In this document: positions 33,139-43,913 of the stretch, one piece after another
Position numbering within the stretch: the first letter of the stretch is position 1
How the letters are laid out: every line of letters starts with the position of its first letter
NCBI GenBank assembly: GCA_963664845.1
Contig: OY761615.1
Span: 1,054,001 to 1,118,000, forward strand
Reading direction: 5' to 3'
Source of the DNA: CAIYTF01 sp963664845
GTDB taxonomy: Bacteria; Bacteroidota; Ignavibacteria; Ignavibacteriales; Ignavibacteriaceae
Length of the DNA: 64,000 nt
Made by a program: the position numbers and the translations under genes
The notes under the pieces: generated by a model
Databases searched by the model: none
Told to the model about the DNA's origin: nothing
Seen by the model: the letters and a program-made list of their open reading frames with translations, nothing else

Positions 33139-35958
33139 TTTTATGGTATAGGTGAAGGATACCAGGAAATATTGCTTTATCACAAGACTGTTCTTGTCTT
33201 CAATATAGGTTTCCGTCACCGTCCGGTTTACGCTTTTATTCTGGTTCAGGATGTCGAACACTTCAAACTTAAGGTCGGCACTCCTGTCCGCAAATAGTTT
33301 TATACCCATCCCTGCATTCCACAGATTATATTGACGTTGATCGGCGCCGGTTTGTGAATAGTTATTATAGTAATAAGTAAAATCCGATTTTATATATACA
33401 TGGGGGAATATGAACCAGTTGAAATTGGCGGAAGCATTTTGAATAGTATAAACATTGTCCAGGGACTTGGCCACATCATTGCGCGTCCGGTTAATGCTCG
33501 GATTATATGTCAGTCTAAAGTCGATATCCTCACTTACATTGCTTGCAATTGTTATACCTTGAGTTGAAGAGAGTATTTTTGAAATATTCTGAACACCATT
33601 AGTTAAGCCCGGAGATACGCCATAGCTTGGTGAAAGGAAGAGATTTACATTGCACCGTATCGCGCTTATCATCATTCCATAATTGAGGAACGAACGAACC
33701 GAAAGCGAATGATCGAGGTTGACGGGATAGGTTAACTGTGAGCCACGACTCAACACCACCATGCTTGAGAGCGCCGTGTCTTTTGCGGCCGTAAACGCAG
33801 CATTGCTCACCGGGTGCTGTGTATAATTAAACATGAGCATACCGAACAGCATCGATCCGGTCTCAAGGTCTGTATGCATATAATGTGCCCGTACCCGGTG
33901 TGTATACTCCTCAACCAGATCGGGATTACCCGTTTTCAGAAGCAACGGATTTGTATTATCAATGGTGTTCTGCAACTGACTTATTGAAGGAGGATTGATA
34001 CTGGTTGAATAATCCAACCGCAAATTATTCGTCCTTGATACCCTGTACTGATAACGAACGGAGGGAAGCAAACTTGCAAACGACTTATCGACTTCGCTCT
34101 TGCGCGGAAATGTCTGGTCGCCCATTAACCGAGAACTTTGATAAAACGTTTCAGCCGTAAAGTTCATCTTGTCACCCCGCAACCTGTAAGAAACACCGCC
34201 GCGAGCATAGATATATTTATTTTCGTAGCTGTTGGATAAAACGGAGTCCGTCAGATCATAGAGCCCAGTCACTTCATTGAGGTTATAGCCGTTTTTGTCA
34301 CTCACATCCCTGTTATAGGAAGTGTTGGCGCTGAATTGCAAGATACTCCCTTTTGAGAGCGGTTCTGTATAGTTCAAAGTGGCTCCCATTGAAGCACCCG
34401 ACACCGACTGTGTTGTTTTTTGATCCACCGTATCGACCATGCTCCCTATGTCATTAAAAGACAGTTTCCCTCCGTCTCCAGTTTTTGCATTTGAACCGCC
34501 ATTAAGATCAACAGAGAATGTTCTGCCAGGGGTTTCAAATTTATGCCGGAACAGCAGGTCGCCGGAAAAATTGTTGCCGTTAAGGGAGTTGTGGTTAACA
34601 TAGTCAGCTGAATTGGCCGATGAAGATGCGGATGTGGAAAAGGAGTTGACCCCCAACACCTTGCTGCTGGAACTGTTATCCTGAAAACTCATTTTGGGAG
34701 TGAACAGTAATGAGTTTGCAGTATCGATTGTGTACTCAGCCCTCATATTCAGCCGATGATTATAATTATCACTTCCGCTTGTTGACTGTTCATCGTACGT
34801 TTGCGAAGATGAGCTTAGGGAATAGTAATCCCGGTGAAGTGATTGCCGGTTAGTATTGTTTGCATAATTGAAGAAATAGCTGCTGTTCAACTGAAAATTC
34901 GTATTCCAGGTATCTGCATAGCTGATACCGGTTGAATACGTCTTGGTAATGCCTGATTGGTTACTTACCATAAAATTGCTAATGTCGGCCCCTCCGCCAC
35001 CGCCTCCGCCACCGCGGCGGCCACCTCCTCCGCCACCGCCACCAGGGCCACCACCCATTGCAAACATACCGCCCCGCATAGGTGAGGCTGCATCACTGGT
35101 TCCAAGAATATCCTGCGGAGAAAAATTTTGCCGGTTAATGTTATTGCCCAAACCCAGTAACGTGATGCGCTGATCACCGTTAAAAATGTTAAGATTACCG
35201 CCGGTCGCATAGCGGTCATCCGATCCCAACCCGCCATAGAGTTTCCCGAATTTGCCATTTCTCCGGTTACGTTTAGTAATGATATTAATTGCCTTACTGG
35301 TGTTGCCATCATCAAAACCTGTGAATGCAGCCTGGTCACTCATGCGGTCATACACCTGGATTTTATCGACCACATCTGCCGGCAGATTGCGCAATGCAAT
35401 GCTGGGGTCATCGCCAAAGAACTGCTTGCCATCCACAAAGACCTGTTTAACTTCTTCGCCCTGAGCCTTCAATGTTCCATTATCATTTTGAACGCCAGGA
35501 ACTTTTGCAACGAGGTCTTCTGCGGAAGCATCCGGATTGGTCTTAAATGCATTTGCATTAAACTGGATGGTATCCCCTTTTTGCACTGCAGGAATAGCCT
35601 TACCCGTAATTTCTATATCGACGGTTTCCACTGCGCTCCGTGAAAGAAAAAGCTTCCTGTTAAGAATTGATTTGCGAAACAAGCGGATAGTGTCCTGCAT
35701 ATCATTATACCCCATGTAAGTGACTTGCAGCAAATAAACCGCGGGAGCAAGGTTTGTAAAACTGAAACTGCCAGTCTTATCGGCGGCCCGCCCAATAGGT
35801 TTGGCATTCTCGGGCAATTTATAGAGGATAACATCCGCACCCAAAAGAGGTGAATTATCGGTGCTGTCATAAACAGTCCCCGTAAAGGAGAACTGCTGAC
35901 CATGCAAGTTGGCGGCCAGTGCCAAAAAAGTAAAACTGAGTATGATAAAATTTTTCAA
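33121..35958 (-). CDS. Outer-membrane beta-barrel protein, TonB-receptor-like, with Gly-rich segment
   Basis: The 945-residue protein has a signal peptide, a carboxypeptidase-D-like regulatory domain ('FTGTVYDSTDNSPLLGADVIL', about 25-105), a plug-like domain ('DASAEDLVAKVPGVQND', 'VKQVFVDGKQFFGDDP') and a large OMP_b-brl_3 barrel. A run of nearly pure Gly with a few Arg and Pro (about 298-326) interrupts the end of the plug. I found no in-frame ATG before the signal peptide; the only start is TTG at 35958. The lineage uses such barrels for import or as T9SS-linked surface proteins; the ligand is unknown. Confidence 0.85.
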   Translation of the reverse strand: MKNFIILSFTFLALAANLHGQQFSFTGTVYDSTDNSPLLGADVILYKLPENAKPIGRAADKTGSFSFTNLAPAVYLLQVTYMGYNDMQDTIRLFRKSILNRKLFLSRSAVETVDIEITGKAIPAVQKGDTIQFNANAFKTNPDASAEDLVAKVPGVQNDNGTLKAQGEEVKQVFVDGKQFFGDDPSIALRNLPADVVDKIQVYDRMSDQAAFTGFDDGNTSKAINIITKRNRRNGKFGKLYGGLGSDDRYATGGNLNIFNGDQRITLLGLGNNINRQNFSPQDILGTSDAASPMRGGMFAMGGGPGGGGGGGGRRGGGGGGGGADISNFMVSNQSGITKTYSTGISYADTWNTNFQLNSSYFFNYANNTNRQSLHRDYYSLSSSSQTYDEQSTSGSDNYNHRLNMRAEYTIDTANSLLFTPKMSFQDNSSSSKVLGVNSFSTSASSSANSADYVNHNSLNGNNFSGDLLFRHKFETPGRTFSVDLNGGSNAKTGDGGKLSFNDIGSMVDTVDQKTTQSVSGASMGATLNYTEPLSKGSILQFSANTSYNRDVSDKNGYNLNEVTGLYDLTDSVLSNSYENKYIYARGGVSYRLRGDKMNFTAETFYQSSRLMGDQTFPRKSEVDKSFASLLPSVRYQYRVSRTNNLRLDYSTSINPPSISQLQNTIDNTNPLLLKTGNPDLVEEYTHRVRAHYMHTDLETGSMLFGMLMFNYTQHPVSNAAFTAAKDTALSSMVVLSRGSQLTYPVNLDHSLSVRSFLNYGMMISAIRCNVNLFLSPSYGVSPGLTNGVQNISKILSSTQGITIASNVSEDIDFRLTYNPSINRTRNDVAKSLDNVYTIQNASANFNWFIFPHVYIKSDFTYYYNNYSQTGADQRQYNLWNAGMGIKLFADRSADLKFEVFDILNQNKSVNRTVTETYIEDKNSLVIKQYFLVSFTYTIKLFREM

Positions 35959-36292
35959 ATAAAACTCATGGAGATGTGTATGGGATATTGATTAAATACT
36001 GTATTTCCAATTAATTGTTAGACATAAATCCCGGCAAAAGAGTTTAATTACTGCTTCTGCTACCTGGATCCGTTAAAACCCTTTTTACTCATATTTAGAC
36101 AGATAACAATGGATTTTTATTCCCTTTAAGAATTAATCAAACCGAAGCAAAGTTAAAAAAACACAGAGCCGGAAGGGGTTTTGCCGTGAAAGAGACAGGT
36201 ATTTTAAAATCTCCCCCAATGTGCTGCTCAGACTTGACCAGAACTATCTTATACCGCATGCCATAGTCATCTCATCTTTCACTGATAGCCGT
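35959..36292. other. Intergenic region between two minus-strand genes
   Basis: 334 bases upstream of the barrel gene. It must carry that gene's promoter. I see no hairpin with a U-tract and no repeat. Confidence 0.4.
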
Positions 36293-37279
36293 TCAGACAT
36301 TGACAACTTTGCCTAGAATTGTATCCATCACCAAACTGGTCATTGCACCGCTTCTGCCTGTGCTGGGGCATTTGCCCAAGCCAAGCAGTTGATTGGTGAT
36401 CATCTGAATCAGTGGCTGTTGAACATGCTCAGGATGTGGAATTACCAATTCCTCAACCTGTCCGCCCCGCTCAATAACAACAGGTAATTCCATAAACGTC
36501 GGGAACACGATTTTCCCATGTGATCCTACAATTTCTGTCCGGTCAACGTTGTCAGCAGCACAAAAGCACCAAAGTCCGGTTCCCAAAACACCATTTCCAA
36601 ACGCGAATGAAGCGCCTACCGTGTCCTCAGCAGCATAATAGCCGGCCTGGTTAACTGCAATACCATTAGCTTCAGTAATTGGTCCAAGGAAATGTTGCAG
36701 CAGATCGAGAGTATGGGAAGCCAGATCAAAAAAATATCCCGCGCCAGCGGTGGCAGGGTCAACGCGCCAGTTATACTCCCCGCCGAGATCAGCCGGAGAA
36801 GGTTTCTGAAAAAGACTGATGTTCACCGCACGTATATCACCAATCGCCTGTTTTGCGAGCAGTCTTTTTATCTCCGCAAACCTGGGCAATGCACGGCGAT
36901 AGTAGGCAACAAAAAGCTGTACTTGAGCTTTTTCACATGCCGCAATCATTTCAAGGCAATCAGCATAGTTTAATGCCATTGGTTTTTCAACATACACCGG
37001 CTTTCCGACTTGCGCCGCCTTCAGCGTGTATTCTTTATGTGTTGAGGGCGGAGTTGCAACATAAATCGCGTCAACCTCCGGATCATTTATCAGGAGATCA
37101 GCATTATCATACCATCTGGGGACATTATGCCGCTGTGCATAGTCACGGGCAAGATCGCCATTCCGCCGCATAACGGCAACAAGCTGTGAGCCATCAGCTT
37201 TCTGGAAGGCTGGACCGCTTTTTATTTCAGTAACCGCCCCGCAGCCGATGATCCCCCAGCGGATTGTTTTATTTGTCAT
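36293..37279 (-). CDS. Gfo/Idh/MocA-family NAD(P)-dependent oxidoreductase
   Basis: The 328-residue enzyme has the N-terminal Rossmann motif 'WGIIGCGAVTE', the family motif E-K-P in 'KPVYVEKPMALN' (Lys is the catalytic base), and the C-terminal domain with 'GAGYFFDLASHTLDLLQHFLG'. The His in 'SHTLDLL' is the usual catalytic partner. The family oxidises or reduces sugars and polyols; the substrate cannot be told. It is monocistronic and divergent from the next gene. Confidence 0.92.
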   Translation of the reverse strand: MTNKTIRWGIIGCGAVTEIKSGPAFQKADGSQLVAVMRRNGDLARDYAQRHNVPRWYDNADLLINDPEVDAIYVATPPSTHKEYTLKAAQVGKPVYVEKPMALNYADCLEMIAACEKAQVQLFVAYYRRALPRFAEIKRLLAKQAIGDIRAVNISLFQKPSPADLGGEYNWRVDPATAGAGYFFDLASHTLDLLQHFLGPITEANGIAVNQAGYYAAEDTVGASFAFGNGVLGTGLWCFCAADNVDRTEIVGSHGKIVFPTFMELPVVIERGGQVEELVIPHPEHVQQPLIQMITNQLLGLGKCPSTGRSGAMTSLVMDTILGKVVNV

Positions 37280-37560
37280 ACATGTACTCTTTGTTTGAAA
37301 TTAGCTGCTCCAAATTATAAAATATTCAACTTCAGCCGAATGAAAAATATGCTGTCTCTGGCAGATTACCCCCGGATATGAAAAGCCGGAGAAAATTTTG
37401 GGTGTATTTCACTTATTATATTATTTTGCAATTGTTGCTGCAATTCAGATTAAGCCATACACCCGATGAATTTGGAAAAGGCATCTGCTATACAAGATTA
37501 AAACACTGCCTTGCAGCATGTAGAAAGATTTAAAGCTATTATCTAATAATCAGTATCACT

Positions 37561-38214
37561 ATGAACGGAAAATTCGAGAAAACGGAAATAAGTACCATAC
37601 ACAGGCAACCTGTTCGCGGCAGCTATGATCATGAAACCATATACAAAATTGTTGACGAGGCGCCTGTCTGTCATATTGGGTTTGTTGTAAACAATCAACC
37701 ATTTGTTATCCCTACATTGCACGGACGAATGAACGACAAAATCGTTTTTCACGGGGCTGTCGGCAGCCGACTCATAGAACATATAACTGCAGGCAATCCT
37801 GTCTGCCTCACCTGCACCGTTCTTGATGCGCTGGTATTGGCAAAGTCGATTTTCCATCATTCAATGAACTACCGTTCAGTTGTGGCATTTGGGACCGGAG
37901 GGATAATTGATGATCCCGTTGAAAAATTGCAAGCCCTTAAAGCGATTTCAGATCATTTGCTTCCCGGGAGATGGAGTGAAGTGCGTGAGCCAAATGAAAA
38001 AGAACTTGGTGCAACAAGTGTTGCTTATATTAATATCGATACTGCCTCAGCAAAAACACGCTCGGGACCTCCTGTTGAAGATAAAGCTGATGCGGATTTG
38101 GAACACTGGTCAGGTATTCTACCTCTTGCATTCGGTTATGCGAAAGAGATCCCGGCTGATGAGTATTCAGCCAATTCGGGCTTACCCGAATCGTTAAAAC
38201 GAGTTCTCAGGTAA
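37561..38214 (+). CDS. Pyridoxamine 5'-phosphate oxidase-like flavin-binding protein
   Basis: The 217-residue protein matches the FMN-binding split-barrel group related to NimA: 'APVCHIGFVVNNQPFVIPTLHGRMNDKIVFHGA', 'NPVCLTCTVLDALVLAKS', 'HHSMNYRSVVAFGTGGII' and a C-terminal 'EHWSGILPLAFGY'. It probably binds FMN or F420-like cofactors in the cytoplasm and reduces an unknown substrate. It stands alone. Confidence 0.85.
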   Translation: MNGKFEKTEISTIHRQPVRGSYDHETIYKIVDEAPVCHIGFVVNNQPFVIPTLHGRMNDKIVFHGAVGSRLIEHITAGNPVCLTCTVLDALVLAKSIFHHSMNYRSVVAFGTGGIIDDPVEKLQALKAISDHLLPGRWSEVREPNEKELGATSVAYINIDTASAKTRSGPPVEDKADADLEHWSGILPLAFGYAKEIPADEYSANSGLPESLKRVLR

Positions 38215-38789
38215 TTGATTTTAAGAAGAAAAAGGTCTTTAACACTACCAAAGCAGCGGCATCCAGCTTTGCCGGGTCATTTTTTGTACTATAGAATTAA
38301 ACATAAATGCGATCTGGCGCACATTACAGCACAGATATGCATTTTCTACCTTAATTTTTCCATTATTTCGTCAGATTAATTGTTTTCTTTCCGTATTTTG
38401 TCCCACTGAATTTTATATGACTGATACGACTGGAATACCCGGAAACTGATTTGAAACAGTTAGCGACAAGGTTTGATGTGTGACGATTTTGACTACTCAT
38501 AAACTACATCCTGCCAAAACCTCTCTGTGGCTTTTAGCTAAAATTTAATTAGTCCTCCGCAAATGACTGCTGGCTATACCTGAATAACTATGGATTTTTA
38601 CTGATCTGCACATATATGAGCCGGTTATTTGTTTGAGATGCCTAACCTCATTTGCAATGAGGTTACTTATTCTGTCACTATTTTGCCTGAAGCAGCACTG
38701 GGAAAGTATCATTTTTATGGACTCATCCAGTACATCTGTCAGTCATTCTTTTGATCTGTGTTTTGTTCACCTTAATTTGTTTGTTACGT
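38215..38789. other. Intergenic region, nothing recognised
   Basis: 575 bases between two plus-strand genes. Short open frames here lack a family pattern. A weak CAAAGC/GCTTTG hairpin occurs near 38249-38271, with a T-run after 38280, and could end the preceding transcript; I do not call it a terminator. Confidence 0.4.
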
Positions 38790-39815
38790 ATGTTAAAAAG
38801 AAAAGCTCCGCTCTACCTTCTCCTGATTACTGTTCTCTTGGGCAGTACTCTCACTTTTTTAATAACCAAAATGATCTATTCCCAGCCATCAAGTAAAACG
38901 GACGGAGAAGATTCCCTCAGTTATGCACAAAGTCAATATAAAGTTAAGAGACTTGCGGGGTACAAATTTATTAAGCCACTGCTCACCGCTAAGCCCTTGA
39001 ACGAAAACGAGAACTATACTCACATTAAAAGGTCAATTACCGATTATATCGACGGCTTTAAAAGCCAAGGCGTGTTGAATGCTGCCTCTGTTTATTTGCG
39101 TGATTTCGATCAATCCGGTTGGATTGGTGTTAATGACGAAGAACACTATGCTCCCGGATCTTTGTTAAAGGTTCCTGAACTGATAACTTATTTACGTATG
39201 GAAGAGGAACATCCCGGGATTCTTAATAAGACACTCACCTTTAATCAGAATTTCACTTCCGACAAAACTGCACACATTGTCACCAAGGGAATAGAACTTG
39301 GGAAGAGCTACACCATAAAGCAATTATTGGAATACATGATTGAGTACTCCGACAATAATGCCACATTTATTCTGAATCAGAATATCGATGTTCCCATGTT
39401 TCAAAAAGTGTTTACAGATCTTGGGCTAACAGCACCGGACTGGAAGAGCTCGACCTACCCTATATCAGCTCAAGGATATTCTGTCTTCATGGAGGTATTG
39501 TTCAATGCATCCTATCTCAACATTAAAAACTCAGAATATGCGGTCAATCTTCTTACGAAATCGGATTTTTCCAGTGGCATCCAAAGTGGTATCCCAGTGT
39601 CAAACCTTTTAATTGCCCATAAATTTGGTGAATCCGGAACAAACATCAACAGAGAATTACATGAATCAGCACTTGTATATATTAAGGACAAGCCTTATTT
39701 GTTGACCATTATGACCAGAGGATGCAATAACGTTGAATTGTCCAAACTGTCCCAAGTGATTCAAGGGATAGCCAGTTTGGTTTATAACGGACTCTCAGAC
39801 CAGGGTAATTCCTGA
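38790..39815 (+). CDS. Secreted serine hydrolase, class A beta-lactamase-like
   Basis: With ATG at 38790 the product has 341 residues, an N-terminal membrane or signal segment ('LYLLLITVLLGSTLTFLI') and a penicillin-binding fold. S-x-x-K is present as 'PGSLLKVP' (Ser124, Lys127), S-D-N as 'YSDNNAT' (187-189), and K-x-G as 'HKFGESG'. These are the three active-site motifs of class A enzymes. No omega-loop E-x-x-L-N was clearly seen, so it may be a peptidase rather than a beta-lactamase. The longer TTG frame from 38751 adds no sensible sequence. Confidence 0.82.
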   Translation: MLKRKAPLYLLLITVLLGSTLTFLITKMIYSQPSSKTDGEDSLSYAQSQYKVKRLAGYKFIKPLLTAKPLNENENYTHIKRSITDYIDGFKSQGVLNAASVYLRDFDQSGWIGVNDEEHYAPGSLLKVPELITYLRMEEEHPGILNKTLTFNQNFTSDKTAHIVTKGIELGKSYTIKQLLEYMIEYSDNNATFILNQNIDVPMFQKVFTDLGLTAPDWKSSTYPISAQGYSVFMEVLFNASYLNIKNSEYAVNLLTKSDFSSGIQSGIPVSNLLIAHKFGESGTNINRELHESALVYIKDKPYLLTIMTRGCNNVELSKLSQVIQGIASLVYNGLSDQGNS

Positions 39816-40436
39816 AACTGTTGCATTTCTGGTCATAAACGGTATTCCTGCAAGAGTGGAGTAATCTCTTCACCTTAATATTGGATTCTTCGTTGTATTC
39901 CTCTATTTCAACAGGTTTATCCTGACAATCAGCCACTCCGGAATATCAGCTAATCATCTCTGATACGGACTCAGTGCTCAAGCGAAAAGTAAGCAAAAAC
40001 AGGTCAAGAACTTTTTGCATTTAACGCAAAGAAATTTTAGGTTTAGAGTATAGAATAAATTTTGCTTGGTAGCGCTGTTGAACATTTCATTTGTTGTTAT
40101 GTAATATTCAATGCTTATTGATTTTGGCAGAGCCGGCCGGGAACAACTGCAATTGTGATAGTGTGAAATTTCTTCTGAACTCCTTCTGAATTCACGTATG
40201 TTTCCTTCCGTAGCCTTTATAGAGTCAATTTTCGAAAGCAGACACCTTGGAAACAGCATACCAGTCAGTGCGACCTCATTGTTTTCTTTCCATAACCCGT
40301 AAAATACCAATAACCAGCAGCATGCTTCAACACTAGGCTATATTCTTGCTGTTGCTCAACTGAAGCCGGGCTAAACATGACAATAAATCTCTTGTTGTGA
40401 AAATATTCTACAATAATCAGGATGAGGATTTGGTCA
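39816..40436. other. Intergenic region upstream of the T9SS cargo gene
   Basis: 621 bases. Frames on either strand are short and lack family features. No strong hairpins or repeats were found. Confidence 0.4.
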
Positions 40437-43400
40437 ATGAAAAGAATATACCTTTTGTTTTTTTCATCAATCTGTTGTATACCCCTTGTTCAGGCAACAT
40501 CCACTTATTATTCTCAAAACAGCGGCAACGTGTTAACAACAGTTTATTGGAACTCGCAAAGAACAGGCGGAGGCGCCTCCCCGGCGAATTTTACCTCGGG
40601 TGATATCTTTGTTATCCAGACAGGACACATCATGACAACCGGGAACAGTTGGACTGTTTCAGGAGGCGGTAATAAAATTCAGATAGAAAGCGGTGGAACC
40701 CTAACTGCTACTTACCTCGTCTCGACCGCAACATTCCAGGTGGATGATAGCGGCACCTATAATCATAGTTTTTGGAGCTGTTCACAAAATGGTCTAGCCT
40801 CAGACATTCCCGGTTCCAGCGCGAGATTTTTTGCAGGGCAGAGTAATATCATAATAAACAGATGGGCAACCACACTTGCCATCCAACCCAATGCACTTCC
40901 AACCATTACCTATGGCAACATTACCATAAATGTTACCGGTTGGACCACCAGCATTCTCTGGTTTCAGAATGGTTCGCTTAATACCGTAATGGGTACTTTA
41001 ACAATCAAATCTCTTGGTGGAAATTCAAATGCCAGGCTTTATCCTTTTGCAAAAAACTCCTCAGATGCAACGATCTCAGTGGGTGGCCTTACCGTTACCG
41101 GCGGCTACTTCAGTTTTGTAGAAGGGGCTACAGCAACCGGCACCTATACAATGAACATCAACGGGAATTGTTCACTCAACGGGGGTACCTTTGACCTTGG
41201 GTTTAGCGGAACAACAAATGTGAATATCACCGGAGACCTTACAATTTCAAATTCCGCGGCGCTTACAACAACAGGGTCTGTAGGCACCATATTGTTCATT
41301 GGAAGCGGGACTCAGCATTTTGTTACTACTGCAAGCGGTGTTAAGCAGGGAGTCAACGTTACTATTGCTGCCGGATGCACACTGGCTTTGGAGAGCAATA
41401 CATTAACGATTGCAACAGGAAGTTTCAAAATAAATTCTGGAGGAGTACTTGATGCAGGAACGGGAAAACTTGCATCTTCAGGAAGTGCAACCTTCACTCT
41501 TTCTTCCGGTGGCACAATCAAAATAGGTTCTTCACAGGGGATCACATCATCCGGCGCCAATGGCAACATACAGATCACCGGTGTTCGAACCTACAGTCCT
41601 TCAGGCAATTATATATACAGCGGCACAGTTGCCCAGGTAACAGGAAACGGTCTTCCGGCAACTTTGGAGAACGGAGCAGTGCTAAGAATAAGCAACATCC
41701 AGGCTTCCGTCACATTTAGTCAAAGTACAAATCTTGCAGCCGGAACGAATTTAGTGATCGATGAAAATGCGCACCTGACTACAGGGGGCTTTGCCCAGAC
41801 AATTGGCGGATCAAGTTTAATCAGCGGAACCTTTAGTATCGATCAGAATGGTTCAATAACCGGTAACAATTTAACCTATTCTACTTCGGGAACTCTTCGG
41901 TTCAACAACAGTTCCGGACAGTATCCGGTAAACTCAGGAGATACGTTCTGGCCATCGGGCACGGACGGTCCTAACAATGTTATGATAGCGGGTGCAGGCG
42001 GAATCAGCTTTACCGATGCAAGAAACTTCGCAGGTATTATTAATTGCAATGCACCAATTAGCAATACAGGGAATCTTACATTCGGCGGAACACTTTACCT
42101 GAATTCCGGCGGTTCTCTCTCCGGCAGTCCCATTTACACAGGGGATGCTTGTCTGATTTATAACTCAGGCACCACGCTGAACCTTGGCAACGAGTGGGGT
42201 GCAGGGAGTGCAGTTGGGGCAGGAGTGCCCAAACAAATAATCATTCAAAACAACACTTCACTTCATATGCCCAACACGGATAGATATTGTCCAGGGTCGT
42301 TGACCATTACATCCGGTGCACTTGAATTGAATGCAGTTTCAGGTGATCTCTATATTGGTGGTGACCTGATTCAGAATGGCGGTGTGCTCACCTGTAACAA
42401 CCGGACCATTGAATGCAACGGCTCCTCAGTTCGACAGCAAATATCAGGGGTGACAAATTTGGACAATCTAACCGTTAATAACTCATATGGAGTGGCACTA
42501 CAAAATAATCTAACGGTAAATCAAATACTCTGTCTAAAAACAGGAAATCTCATCACCGGTGAAACAAGCACGGTTTCCCCAGGCAGCTCAGGCACAGTAA
42601 GTGGTGAAACAACCGGGAGCTATATTGTTGGGAATCTGACAGTCTCAAGAGCCCTTGGAGCAGATTCTGGCAATTCCTTTGGTAACATCGGAGTTTCATT
42701 GAATTCAGGTCAGGATGACTTGGGTGTAGTGACAATAACTCGGATCTCAGGCCCTGCAGGAAGAGCTACAGTGAACGGTAAAACAAGTATTGATCGCAAG
42801 TGGACAATTTCATCGGTAAATGCTCCGATTTCCGGAAGAACACTTACGCTGGCATGGGTTGCGGACGATGACAACGGGAAAAACCTTTCCACAGTTAGAG
42901 TGTACAGAATGCTTGAGGGTACCTGGGATACCGTGGGCACAATACAGAATGCCTCAGCGCATCAGGTGTCAGTATTTACAACTCACTTTTCAGATTGGAC
43001 TGTCCTAAGTATGGAAAACCCACTCCCGGTTGAGATATCTTCATTCACTGCGCAGCCTGTTGACCGAAATATTAAGCTTACCTGGGTGACAGTAACGGAA
43101 ATTAACAGTTCACATTTTATTGTTGAGAGAAATAGGGCCATAGAGAATAAAGAATGGTTGGAACTTGCCAGAATACCCGCCGGCTCATATAGTAATTCAC
43201 CCAGGATATATAGCTGGGAAGATTGTAACCTTGCTGCCGGAATGTACAGCTATCGGCTTAAAATGGTTGATAATGACGGGACATTCAGCTACAGTCCTAT
43301 CATCGAATCAGAAATAGCAAAACCGGCATCTTTTGTCCTTTCGCCTAATTATCCGAATCCCTTTAACCCGGCTACAACAATCACCTATCAATTGGCGGAT

Positions 43401-43607
43401 CGAGGATACGTCAAGTTGAGTATTTTCGACATCCTGGGTAAAGAGTTGTTCATCATGGTAAATGCTTTTCAAGAGGCCGGCTCTCATTCTGTAAAATTTA
43501 ATGGCGCTGACTTTGCGAGCGGGATATACCTGCTCCGCTTAAAGATAAGCGGCACAAATAATGAACAACTTTTCTATGCAGAGCGGAAAATGACATTGCT
43601 CAAATAG
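40437..43607 (+). CDS. Large secreted beta-helix surface protein with type IX sorting domain
   Basis: The 1056-residue product starts at ATG 40437, which follows GAGGA by eight bases and gives a signal peptide ('MKRIYLLFFSSICCIPLVQA'). About 800 residues of short Gly/Ser/Thr/Asn-rich strands follow, as in right-handed beta-helix surface proteins. A fibronectin-like module comes next ('LPVEISSFTAQPVDRNIKLTW'), then a C-terminal T9SS type A sorting domain ('LSPNYPNPFNPATTITYQL', 'FDILGKEL', 'SGIYLLRLK'). The sorting domain is cleaved when the protein is attached to the cell surface. An adhesive or enzymatic role cannot be decided; no catalytic motif is visible. Confidence 0.85.
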   Translation: MKRIYLLFFSSICCIPLVQATSTYYSQNSGNVLTTVYWNSQRTGGGASPANFTSGDIFVIQTGHIMTTGNSWTVSGGGNKIQIESGGTLTATYLVSTATFQVDDSGTYNHSFWSCSQNGLASDIPGSSARFFAGQSNIIINRWATTLAIQPNALPTITYGNITINVTGWTTSILWFQNGSLNTVMGTLTIKSLGGNSNARLYPFAKNSSDATISVGGLTVTGGYFSFVEGATATGTYTMNINGNCSLNGGTFDLGFSGTTNVNITGDLTISNSAALTTTGSVGTILFIGSGTQHFVTTASGVKQGVNVTIAAGCTLALESNTLTIATGSFKINSGGVLDAGTGKLASSGSATFTLSSGGTIKIGSSQGITSSGANGNIQITGVRTYSPSGNYIYSGTVAQVTGNGLPATLENGAVLRISNIQASVTFSQSTNLAAGTNLVIDENAHLTTGGFAQTIGGSSLISGTFSIDQNGSITGNNLTYSTSGTLRFNNSSGQYPVNSGDTFWPSGTDGPNNVMIAGAGGISFTDARNFAGIINCNAPISNTGNLTFGGTLYLNSGGSLSGSPIYTGDACLIYNSGTTLNLGNEWGAGSAVGAGVPKQIIIQNNTSLHMPNTDRYCPGSLTITSGALELNAVSGDLYIGGDLIQNGGVLTCNNRTIECNGSSVRQQISGVTNLDNLTVNNSYGVALQNNLTVNQILCLKTGNLITGETSTVSPGSSGTVSGETTGSYIVGNLTVSRALGADSGNSFGNIGVSLNSGQDDLGVVTITRISGPAGRATVNGKTSIDRKWTISSVNAPISGRTLTLAWVADDDNGKNLSTVRVYRMLEGTWDTVGTIQNASAHQVSVFTTHFSDWTVLSMENPLPVEISSFTAQPVDRNIKLTWVTVTEINSSHFIVERNRAIENKEWLELARIPAGSYSNSPRIYSWEDCNLAAGMYSYRLKMVDNDGTFSYSPIIESEIAKPASFVLSPNYPNPFNPATTITYQLADRGYVKLSIFDILGKELFIMVNAFQEAGSHSVKFNGADFASGIYLLRLKISGTNNEQLFYAERKMTLLK

Positions 43608-43913
43608 GACTATTGATTAAACTGATTTTTATGATTTCGCTGATTGAACATATTACATACATGCAATTGGGGAAGAGTCTCTTCTTATAGAAGTTGTGTC
43701 AAAAATGGGACTTCTCTTGTTATCCTGACTACGGGCGATGGCCCGATGAGCAGGAAGATGACAGTATTCAAACCCATTGATTCAGGTGATGGGTCTGATG
43801 GGACAGGGTTCGCAATTATGCATGAAGTTGACTCCAAAGTCAAATTTAAATTTCTATTCGTGGGAATCTGTTCAATTACGTGTCAGCTCCCTTTGGGATC
43901 CCGTTCCGCGCAT
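43608..43913. other. Intergenic region with short hairpin
   Basis: 306 bases after the surface-protein gene. It contains a perfect CGGGC/GCCCG hairpin (43732-43745). No terminator with a U-tract is visible. Short frames across it are not convincing. Confidence 0.4.

Noticed and set aside
34943..35173. Proline-rich antisense frame opposite the Gly-rich segment
   Set aside because: It is the shadow of the Gly codon repeats of the real barrel gene.
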